Below, piece by piece: positions 48,353 to 57,811 of a stretch of DNA of 64,000 nucleotides (position 1 is the stretch's first letter; the number at the start of each line of letters is the position of its first letter). Below the pieces are notes generated by a model that did not search any database, had not been told where the DNA came from, and worked only from the letters and a program-made list of their open reading frames with translations. Origin of the DNA: Aspergillus flavus (taxonomy: Eukaryota > Ascomycota > Eurotiomycetes > Eurotiales > Aspergillaceae). The position numbers and the translations under genes were made by a program. Where the stretch lies: contig NC_092410.1 in assembly GCF_009017415.1 (NCBI RefSeq), positions 3,844,001 through 3,908,000 on the forward strand. The letters are read 5' to 3'.

Positions 48353-50791
48353 ATGACCAACGGTAATGGGGGCAACCATGTCCCACGACTTCCGGCTTGT
48401 CAATCATGTTATACCAAAAAAGTCAAGGTATTTGCATTGATCTACACTGACGTCTGACTTGGCAGAGCGGCACTGACCACAGATAGTGCGATAATGCTCG
48501 ACCAAAATGCATGCCTTGTATGAAGAGTGGCCATGCATGCTTCACCGTTAGCCTTGGTGGAGCTGTTCCGGTTTCAAGAGAGTAAGCCTGACATTGTGCT
48601 GAGCACGCTTCTCCAAATTGCCTGTGCTTATGCTCTGAATAGGTATATATATGAACTAGAGCAGCATGTGCAAGGTCTCCAGACAGAGGTGGCTGTTGTG
48701 GAAGGTCGAGAGTTGGACAGGGGCCATTCTCACTCCACGGCAGGAGTGACAGACAGTCCAACGCCGACACGACCTGAAAGAAATAGTCAAGCACTGGAAC
48801 CTTCGATAGCAATACAAACTAATGATGTGATTTCATCACCCAGTATCACGGAGGGAGTCGGGATCAGGTGAGCTCTGGAGCCTAAGATTGGGTGTAAGCT
48901 CTGACCGTAGAATCGCAGTTTTATGAGCTTGCTCTTCGCTGATGCCAGGTGGAGAGACCAAAACCTAAAACTTTTGCAGAATCTATCTCAATCTTCTGGC
49001 ATTCTAGAAACGTCAGTGCAGCCGAATTCTCTTCCTCCCGCTGAGGAAGCATTGGCAGTATTCAACAACTAGTAAGTGACTGGGCTGTGGCTTACAACCT
49101 GATAGCTGACACGGATGCATACAGCTTGAATGGACCGCATGTCCTTAACCCCTTTCTGCTTCGTCGAGATGTACAGAGGCTGTACCATTCCGCCTTTTCA
49201 ACAAGCCAAACTGGCTCTTCCTCACAGAAGCCGGATCATCTAACAAAGCACGACACCTTTCGTACCTTTATGATTCTTGCTGTTGGGTCGATCATGTTAT
49301 ATCGATCCGGTGTCCATAAACACCATCCTTATGGCTACTTCCTTACAGCGTTGCAGTACATCGACACGAATATTCTGTCAAGAGGATTGGATTCAATTCA
49401 GGATTTGTTACTCGTCGTGAGGTTCGGGATCTACCATCACATCGGTACGTGCTCAGTGCTTCTATACTGGTTCTAGCTAATACGTTGCAGGGACATCAAT
49501 ATGGGAGCTGACCACACTGTGTATGAGAATGTGCATCGAGCAAGGCCTACATAAGTTACCTCGACCGGCTATGAGACGCAGAATTAGCCTTCTGCAAGAA
49601 CAGTTGCAACGCCGGGTCTTCTGGGAATGCTACATGATTAGTCAGTACAGCTCGATCACATTGGATCGTCCAGCTGCAATTGCGGAGAGAGATATCCAAG
49701 TTGGGTTTCCTGCCGACGCCGATGATGAAGAAATTGATGCCGCTGAGGCATCTGGGTCGTTCTCTGATCTAGATTCCTTCTGCAGAGCCACTACAAGGCC
49801 TACTATGACGGGGAATACTGAAATGACGGTGTTTTTCTATTGCCTGCGGCTGCGGAAAATTACATCAAAGATCCGGACCAAGTTTCAACAAAGCAATGGG
49901 ACCCCAGGTGACGGGCACGCGTTGACGATGGACTCCATCACAGCGAGCGGGAGAATTTATGAAGATTTGGAGGAGTTACTATCGGAGCTGGAGCAGTGGC
50001 GGCGATCAGCACCCACTTTCTCTACTCCACGAGGCTTATACCACACACAGGAATGGTATGACCTGCTGTTAATGAGGGAAAGGCTTCTTCTAGTGCGCAA
50101 GGCAATTGACCTGGTGCCAAAGCGGAACAATATCCCACCAGATGACCTCCTTTTGATCTGCCTCGAGTATGCCGTGAGCACTATCACGAAGTTCTGCCCT
50201 TTGTTTGAGCAAAGAAAGATCACATACACTCGGAGTTACTTCCAAATGCTGTTCACTGCCGGGCTCTCGGTGATGCTCTGGGTATCAGTGGCAAGCAACC
50301 ATGACACTGAGATGATGGTGAAAGCGGCAGACGCGGTAAAACAGAGCAAGAAAATCTTGAAACAGATGGGACGTGAGATGCCGGACGCGACTCCTTACGT
50401 GTCTGTCTACGAGGCCTTAGAAGTACATGTATTAGGGAAATATCATACCTCGTCCAGGTTAACGCAGCAAACGGGAGGGTACCTCGGGCAGACACAACCC
50501 CATGACCACGCATCACCGGGGATGAGCGGTATGCTTCATGATCAAAGCATTGGAGGTGAGCAGCATTCTGTCGAACAAAATCATTCGCAGTTTAGCAGCC
50601 ACTGGCCACCCCTACTCAACGATTTAGGATCGCATCACCTGCTGGATCATGAACCCTCCACCTATGCTTCCCTTCTCTCCCGAGATCTGTTCGGAGACAA
50701 TACATTTTGGAATGTGGAAGTAGGACTGGGGGAATACGTATATGGAGATCCGATGTTTCTTTTTTCGGGTATAGCAGATGATAATGTGTAA
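48353..50791 (+). CDS. Zn(II)2Cys6 transcription factor, cluster regulator 2
   Basis: Seven exons: 48353-48427, 48487-48581, 48643-48867, 48919-49071, 49125-49444, 49491-50791 (six introns' worth of junctions resolved as five introns), giving 722 aa with closed phases. The zinc cluster is Cys16, 19, 26, 33, 36 and 43. As in regulator 1 the first intron lies immediately before the third Cys codon. EYIYELEQHVQGLQTEV forms the coiled linker. The Fungal_trans domain spans about 175-450 with GTSIWELTTLCMRMCIEQGLH and RRVFWECYMISQYSS. The Gln/His/Ser-rich C-terminus could be an activation region. It converges on the aldolase gene with only 44 bp between stops, so the 3' UTRs overlap. Its target genes are probably in this block (inference). 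Correction: the listed exons number six. Confidence 0.9.
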
Positions 50792-50835
50792 TATGTACAT
50801 AGAGCAAACAAAGAATTCACAACTGCTTCCCTACC

Positions 50836-51666
50836 CTAGGGCTCCTTCTGTAAACGCTCACTGATTTCAGTGTAGTTCTTGCTCATCTGCTTCAGGCCCG
50901 CTTGCAGCATAGACGCATCCTGGCCACTCAATGACCATGTGGCTCCCATCTTGAACCACTTCTCGAGAATGTCTAGTCGCCCACCGATACCCCCGATACC
51001 AACAGGCTTGCCAGCTCGGTTAGCCGCTTGGATCACCTTGGTCACAGCATCTTGATACAAGTCACTGTCATACTTCCCGGGAATTCCCAGATCGGTACAC
51101 AGATCGTTAGAGCCGACCAAAACACCATCGACTCCTTCAACTGCGAAAATCTCGTCGGCAATCTCCACTGCTGCTGGAGTCTCAATCATCGGGATCAACA
51201 TGGTCTGCTCGTTTAGAATCTCATTCTGTACGAGTGTCGGTACATGCTGGAAGTTCATCACGGCCTGATTGTTGGTGCATCCGCGTGTCCCCAGAGGGGC
51301 AAACTTGGCGTGCTTCACAATGTCCCTGACTTCCTGGACAGACTCGATGTGCGGGACCACAACAGCCGCAGCACCGGCGTCTAAGATCCGGCTGATGTGC
51401 CAGTGTGACTTAGAGGGTGAACGGACAACGGGCGAGACACCGGCGTAATTGCAGGCGAGAATAAGTTGGGCGACAGTGCGCATGTCGAGGGCGGAATGTT
51501 CCATGTCAATGAACATTGCATGAACACCGGCCATCTTGCACATCATGGGGATTTCATTACCCGTGACGAACTTGATAGACATTAACGGTGTGATTTGACC
51601 ATTTAGAATCCTGGTCCGGAAGGGGTTGTTGAGGCTATATGCTGCATGAGGTGTGATGGAGCCCAT
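50836..51666 (-). CDS. HpcH/HpaI-family aldolase (2-keto-3-deoxy acid aldolase type)
   Basis: Single exon, 276 aa. These are class II, metal-dependent aldolases of the phosphoenolpyruvate/pyruvate TIM-barrel superfamily; they split 2-keto-3-deoxy sugar acids or 2,4-dihydroxyhept-2-enedioate into pyruvate and an aldehyde. Active-site residues are visible: His57 in DMEHSALD (base), Arg82 in PVVRSPSK (pyruvate carboxylate), Glu162 in PMIETPAA and Asp188 in VGSNDLCTDLG (metal). The N-terminus is 15-20 residues longer than in bacterial relatives. There is no targeting signal. It lies in the same block as a sugar lactonase and transporter, which points to sugar-acid catabolism rather than homoprotocatechuate breakdown. 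A TCGGA-N9-TCCGA repeat lies about 200 bp upstream. Confidence 0.92.
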   Translation of the reverse strand: MGSITPHAAYSLNNPFRTRILNGQITPLMSIKFVTGNEIPMMCKMAGVHAMFIDMEHSALDMRTVAQLILACNYAGVSPVVRSPSKSHWHISRILDAGAAAVVVPHIESVQEVRDIVKHAKFAPLGTRGCTNNQAVMNFQHVPTLVQNEILNEQTMLIPMIETPAAVEIADEIFAVEGVDGVLVGSNDLCTDLGIPGKYDSDLYQDAVTKVIQAANRAGKPVGIGGIGGRLDILEKWFKMGATWSLSGQDASMLQAGLKQMSKNYTEISERLQKEP

Positions 51667-52359
51667 GGTGAAGATAGTGATATGTGATGGTCTGGAAAAG
51701 AAGATCTGAAATGCTTAAGTCAAGATATCTGCAACAAATAACCAAGTCGGAGTCCTCTTCTAAATCAACACATCTTCTAACTTAAGTATTCCCTTCTTCT
51801 GTGTTGCTGCCCTGACGCATCCGGAGGATTTCCGATGGATATCCTACGGAGTCACGGCCGCAGAACGTCGGACGGACTGTATCCGACCATTAGCCTACCT
51901 TTGTAACTATCGGACCTCCGCATGATGAGTCGTAATCTATGGGTATCATACTCTATCAGACGTCGATCGGCGTCTGGAATCCGACTCCAATATCCCAAGT
52001 GCAGTGGGTTCCCCACGGGGACATCTGGAATTTGAAGGAAATTAAGACATATGCCATACGCCAAGGTGTTGACTCCATCTATTGTCACTCACACGCGATT
52101 GGCTGGGTGAGATGCCTCTCGGGATACTGTTGGCTTCGCATAACTGATCCTGGTTTGCTACGGTCTAAAAAGATGTACCCTGAATACCACTCGTGTCCTC
52201 AGACTCAATAAGATATTCTCTGATTTTCAAGCAACGCAAACTAAATACCACGCTATCGAGAGACAACAGACTATCTGAGCTAACTAATATAGATAAGAAT
52301 TCGCATGTATCTCTTCATAAAACTATGCCCGTGAGAAAATGTGATCTGAGTCTGGTACG
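51667..52359. other. Intergenic between aldolase and permease genes
   Basis: Promoter of the aldolase gene and 3' region of the permease gene. The aldolase-proximal part is rich in TCGGA/TCCGA pentamers (51867-51887, 51910-51914, and an imperfect pair near 51966-51984). Confidence 0.5.
51867..51887. promoter_or_regulatory. Inverted repeat GTCGGA-N9-TCCGAC upstream of the aldolase gene
   Basis: Perfect 6-bp arms about 200-220 bp from the aldolase ATG. A TCACGGCC octamer (51852-51859) lies just beside it, the same octamer found in the right repeat at 43160-43167. Confidence 0.6.
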
Positions 52360-54020
52360 TTAAGTCGCGTACCGCCATTCAGTGACATTTCCGCTGATAG
52401 CCTCGGCTTCGTCTAGTTTTTTATTCTTCCTCACACACCACCACCGAGTGATCAAACAGCAGATCACAGACAGTCCACATCCGGCAATAATAATCCCTCC
52501 GCCTGTTTGGTAGCGTGGTTCTTGGGACCGAAGGAAGAAATACGGCGTGAACCAGTGGGACACGGAGGACACGCAGTTGGCAATGGCGATCAAAGCTGCT
52601 CGTTTCGTCCGTGGACGTGGTACAACGGTGGTTTCCCAGGATATTTGAATCTAGTAAATTAGCCAATTGGTCCTCTGACTTCTGGGGGTAAGGGAATGCT
52701 CACGTTTAAACCAACGAACGGTCCTGTGCACAGTAAGATCAAACTGAAATATCGAGCACCCCGGTCCAATGTTGATATCATGAGAACCGCTCCCACTAGA
52801 GAGACCAGTATGGGCCCAACAATATGCCAACAATGGTCCCCAGTCTTTCCAGATGACCAGGAGACAACGAGCGTGGTGATATAGGCAATCACATAAGGTG
52901 GAGCCTGTACAAGATATGTTACAACTTCGGAGAAGTTGAGTGTCTCAACTATCTTTGTGTGTGTCAGTAGGCCTGTTTAAACCGTTCTATGCATGGCTTG
53001 GGCTTACCGATGGAAAGAAATCTTTGAACGATTGGGCGATGATAAGCGAAAAATGGATAGCAGCGAAGCCCCATGTAAAAGGATCTTTGACTGCGAGCAG
53101 CACTCCGCCCCAGTAATCTCCTTCATCGTCTTCACGGGTTCCGCCCGCTGAGACCACTTGTCGATATTCTGCCATGGCGGCTTCTTCCTCAGTGAACCAC
53201 CGGCGACCAGTGTTGTTGGGAAAGTTTGGGATGAACCAAAAGCCCGTCACGGCGACTATAATACTCACGATCCCCTCCAGAAGGATGAACCACTGCCAGG
53301 CCCGAAGTTTCGCTATTCCATCCATGTTGGTGAGAATGGCAGCGGCGAGAAGACCAGAGAAAACGTTCGAGATAATATTACCCGCGTGCCAGATTCCCAT
53401 CCGCAATGGTGATTCTTGCTTGGTATACCATGATGAGGTGAGCAGAGAAACGGCCGGGACGAAAGGGCCCTCAGCCACACCAACCAGGAAGCGACAGAGA
53501 CAAAATCCCCAGCCGGAGGTCAGAGCCGGCATACAGATAGTGACCGCAGACCAGACTAGCGCAATACAGGGGAAGAGAATGCTTGGCTTCCCCTTCGCGA
53601 TGAAAACATTTGCTGGCACCTGTGAAATGATATAACCAACATAGAAAAGAGAAATGCCCGCAGACCACACTGTATCTGACATGTGAAGGTCGCTTTGCAT
53701 ACCAGCAAGACGGGCATTGGAGACATTGATACGATCAAGATAGCTGGTTAAGAATCATACACATTTAGTATACTTAGTTGTCTTTTGTCCCTCCACAAGG
53801 GATATGAACGATGCACGTACCTCATCAAGAGAATCATTGTAATGCATGGCAGGAAATACCAGTCCAGCTTTCGGACCACAGAACGGTTTAACTTCTCCAA
53901 CTCTTCGGGGGTCTTGTCCTGAAGAATTGGAAACAGTTCTAAAAGAGGATCACGGTGGGGTGCATCTTTGAGATCCTCCAATTCCAAGGCTGTTTTCGAC
54001 TCTATATCTTTCGACGTCAT
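52360..54020 (-). CDS. MFS permease, anion:cation symporter (allantoate permease-like) family
   Basis: Four exons: 54020-53821, 53743-53008, 52952-52704, 52650-52360, giving 491 aa. The third exon must start at ATAGTT after an AAG acceptor, because the adjacent TAG acceptor breaks the frame. The N-terminal cytosolic part (about 50 aa) ends in NRSVVRKLDWYFLPC, and helix 1 is followed by SYLDRINVSNARLAGM, both hallmarks of the ACS/DAL5 group. RFLVGVAEGPFVPAVSLLTSSWYTKQE is the helix 4-5 signature. Family members import organic anions such as allantoate, nicotinate, pantothenate, tartrate or sugar acids. In this block, uptake of a sugar acid is a reasonable but unproven guess. The ATG is preceded by in-frame coding without ATG, so 54020 is the earliest usable start. 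Confidence 0.9.
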
Positions 54021-56661
54021 CTTCACGGTATAAATTTTCTCAATCGATCGAATACCTGCGAAGGGTGTCTGAGGAGCCAAATTATCATCGAGCCGAGGAG
54101 CATGCTTGCTTTATATACACAATGCCGTTGGCAACAAGCGGGGATCCCAAATTGCTAAACCCCAGATTTCGCTCTAACAGCCTCCACTTCCCCAGACCTT
54201 GTAAAATCTGGGGAAGCGGTCGAGCAATCACGAGGTTTAGGAGAGTCCGACTTGGCATGCTTCTTTCATCGGGAAACATCCGGACACTTTGGACGTGCGA
54301 GAAATCCAATGGGGTCAAGGATTTAAGACAGATGCTTTGTCTTTGGGGGGAGAAGACGGTTTGATTGGACATGAACCATAGCAGCGCGGAAGATGTCTGC
54401 ACAGCCTTTGTCGGTTCGAAGTAGAGCACGTAATTTAGAAAGCCACTCACACTAATTAGCTTTAGAAACGGGCTGCGGACGCTCTGGTGAGGGGATTACT
54501 TCAATCCGGGGTATTCTTCCTTCACCCTTGTCTGTGCGTCGTCTCTCAGGCGAGGGTTGGAATCGTAGTTGCTGTTAGAGGTTTATGTCCGACCTAGAGA
54601 TCCAGTGAGGTTTAGGATAACACCTCATAAAACTATGCTTAGGCTCTGATCTCCATGTATCCATCTTAGTAGACCTAGGTGAATGAGGGCATTGGATATT
54701 CCTATTTTAGAGCCTGATTTACCAGTATAACGGGCATCCCATGAGTGCCCTGAAAAGCAACCCGCAGTCTGTGTTCCGCTAGACATTCCTAGGATAAAGA
54801 TTTCTCTCTTTCCAAACCCGATTTTCACATTCCTCTCATTCTCAACCCCACCGGTTATAATAGCATCATATCTCACTATGGTGTCTTCATACTGTCGGTA
54901 ATGGAACGGACTCAAAATTCAGCCAGAAATATGCACATCTCTCCAGGGTACAACTAAATCCGTTGCATACATCCTTCCCTGTTATGTTGTTCCTTGCCGG
55001 TCCCCGTGTCCCCTCCGAGATGTGTCCGGCGAGAGCCTGCGAACTAACGGCGTTGGCGTTGGCCTCTTCGTCAACTGCGCGGTCCGCAGCTCTAGCTCCT
55101 TCTGTCTATCCGCTGTAGACCATTTGTTTGCGACGCACTTCCGGGTCCTTCGTTGCAGTGCCTTCATCCGTTAGATCGGGCCACCCAGACATGTTTTGCG
55201 GTCGGCATCGCTCGTATATCCACGCTCGTATGATAACGTTAGGATGGTAGTGAAGCTAGGCTATCCTTTGAACGGTGGCTGTCCCTTGTTAGTGGTTAAA
55301 ATGGTAGAAAGTGCTTATCGCCATGTTGGGGGGAGTACGCGACGCGTCCGAAGAAGCTATTCTAGTATCCCTTTGCCATGGAAGACGCAGGCTCATGTTA
55401 ACATGATCAACGATTTGGAGTTTGTTAGCTTGTTGAATAACTTTCACTTCTGGTATGATCTCTTGTCATATTGCAGGGCTGTACAATGTTCAATGTCGCA
55501 GAAAGGGATCGCGTCGCTGTTTGTTGTCGATTAGTCAGTGATGATGTTGAACCCTAGTTGAACCCCCCATTAATTCTCCGAATCCTAGCCATTTGTCAAC
55601 ATCTAGATAACCAGAGCAGCCTAGAAAATTTCTACAAAAATCATCAAAAGTGAAGTAGCTTAGGTTGAGACTCTTTGAGTTTTTCTGGTATTTCTTTATC
55701 CATGTTTGACTTCGTTCGTTCTGGGCAATCCTCTATAGAAACACCACCTGAGGTCTAGTAGAAATATATAGTTCTTTTGTTGAATAGAGTAGACATCCAT
55801 GACACACCCCCTAAGTGCAACATAAAGCAGGACCTCACTCTACCATACTAACTATGTATCTACTGAGATTTCTAGGTATTGTCACATAAATAGATCACTG
55901 TTTAAGAAGGGACGAATACAAGCTGGATTGCGAGGTCGGTGATGAACTGAATTCAAACCGAGTATTAGCCGAGATTGGGAAACATACACACACACACTCT
56001 CTCTCTCGCCCCCACACCGATCATGTCTTCTCTGCAAAGGACGTCTTATTTGAGGTTGATTTACTGCTTTATCGGACTAACCCATAAGGACCAAGTCGTG
56101 AGGAAATTTGCTAGAAATATTTGACGTCATCTTTGACACTGGTTGTTTGTTTGACTAGTTTGCATACTTTGTTTTCTCAGCAGAACGCCCGACACGTGAC
56201 CCCTTTGCATCCTAATGTGGCTTAGCGCTATTGGATTGCGATATGAAAAGGAATGGATCAGAGTCAAGCAGCAGGTACAGATGGTCGTAGAATTATCATT
56301 CGAGAGATCTCCGAAACGGTATTAATATAAGCTGCAGAGTATACCCAATCTTGAAAGACAGATTCATAGTTACGACGATTTACCAGCTACACCAGACTAT
56401 GGTCCCGCCTTGGGCAGGGAGAAAGCGTTGTAAAAGAGTCATGGTCAGAAGTGCGCTGATGTTTATCCAGTGAAGCCGCGCATTCCATTGGCTCATCTGG
56501 TCTAATGATACAGTCGTACTCAGGGCGAGAGCGTAAAGCCCCTATGCCGTCTGTATTCAGCATTGACCGACCAAGGTGCCAGCCGCGACTTTAGATCCTG
56601 AAGGCTATGCAGTTGACGTGGACTTTGCTCTATTTCTATGCGGGATCAATGAAAATATAGT
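54021..56661. other. 2.6 kb intergenic region
   Basis: No gene is supported. It contains TCCGA pentamers at 54246-54250 and 54588-54592 (226 and 568 bp upstream of the permease ATG) and a dinucleotide microsatellite near 55985-56008. Confidence 0.45.
55985..56008. repeat. AC/TC dinucleotide microsatellite
   Basis: An (AC)n run passes into a (TC)n run, about 24 bp in total. It is a simple-sequence repeat, potentially polymorphic. Confidence 0.8.
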
Positions 56662-57811
56662 CTAATCTTGCACACCTTGAATCAGGTTTTTGATTCCTTC
56701 GCCCCGTGCTGTCTTGTCCCAAGCCTGCGGCGCTTGTTCGAAGGGCGTCACACTGGTAATTAGGCGTTTAACATCAATGGATCCCTTGGTGATCAGCTTT
56801 AGAGCCAGGTCATAGTCTCCTGGTCCATACCGAAAGCATCCATGGACATGGAGTTCTTTCTGGGACAAGGCCAAGATCGGGATCTCGGCCTTTGGCTTCC
56901 CAACACCGGCTTGAACGTAACTACCACCGCGTCGTAAGGCATATATGCCGATTTGGACTGGACCCTCAGCACCGGAAGCCTCAATCACAGCATCGACCCC
57001 ATCTGGAGCATCCAGCATATCTAACAAACGAGCTGCGCTCTCCTCTGGCGTTTCGTCCAAGCTGACAAGGAAGGTTTCGCAATCGAGGAACTCGGAGCCA
57101 AATGACAGCTTGTGTTCCAGAATGTCGGCAAGAATGATCCGGTGAGCGCCGAATGCCTTAGCGACTGCGCCACACAAAAGACCGACCGACCCGGAGCCCA
57201 TAATAACAATGGTTTGGCCAGGAGTGATGTTGACCAGACGAGTAGAATGCACGGCCACGGAGAGAGGTTCCATGAGCACTGCTTCTTGAAGGCTCATTCC
57301 CGATGGTATCTTATAGACAAAGTCTTCTGGTACCCGGTAATACTTCGTTAGAGTACCATGCACATCTGGTGGTACCGCCGCGAACTTCATCTCTCGACAG
57401 ATATTGTAGGTGCCATGTTTGCAAGCCCTGCAGCGCCGGCAGGGGATACCAGGCTCAATGGCAACGGGATCACCGACTTGAACGGACTTGACGGCAGTTC
57501 CGACCGTATGAATGGTTCCAGCAGCTTCGTGGCCTAGTACTAGCGGTTGTTCCTTGCTAACCTTCTTGTTGACTCCGCCGTGTTTCCAAAAATGTACCTA
57601 GCCAGTAGTGGGTGAGCAAGAGGGACATCCTGGGCGTACCAGTGTTATTCGAGGAGCCTTGGCTTCGGTATCTTACATCACTTCCACAGACTCCAACGTA
57701 GGCAATGCGGACGATGACATCGTGGGGATCCTGAATCTCCGGTATGGGGAGTGACTGTAGACGTGCCTCCCCAGGCCCATACAAGAACCAGGATGGGTTG
57801 TTACTCTCCAT
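56662..57811 (-). CDS. Zinc-dependent polyol/sugar dehydrogenase (sorbitol/xylitol dehydrogenase-like MDR)
   Basis: Two exons: 57811-57677 and 57597-56662, giving 356 aa. The medium-chain dehydrogenase family oxidises polyols or sugars at C2/C4 or C1 with NAD+. The catalytic zinc ligands are Cys42 (GVCGSDVHFW), His68 and Glu69 (LGHEAAG). The four structural-zinc cysteines are Cys98, 101, 104 and 112 (PCRRCRACKHGTYNIC). The Rossmann motif is GSGSVG. Homologues include sorbitol, xylitol and L-arabinitol dehydrogenases; the exact sugar cannot be told. An ATCGGAC site lies about 160 bp upstream. It is separated from the permease by 2.6 kb, so membership of the metabolic block is plausible rather than certain. 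It could supply the initial oxidation or act on the aldolase-derived aldehyde. Confidence 0.9.
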
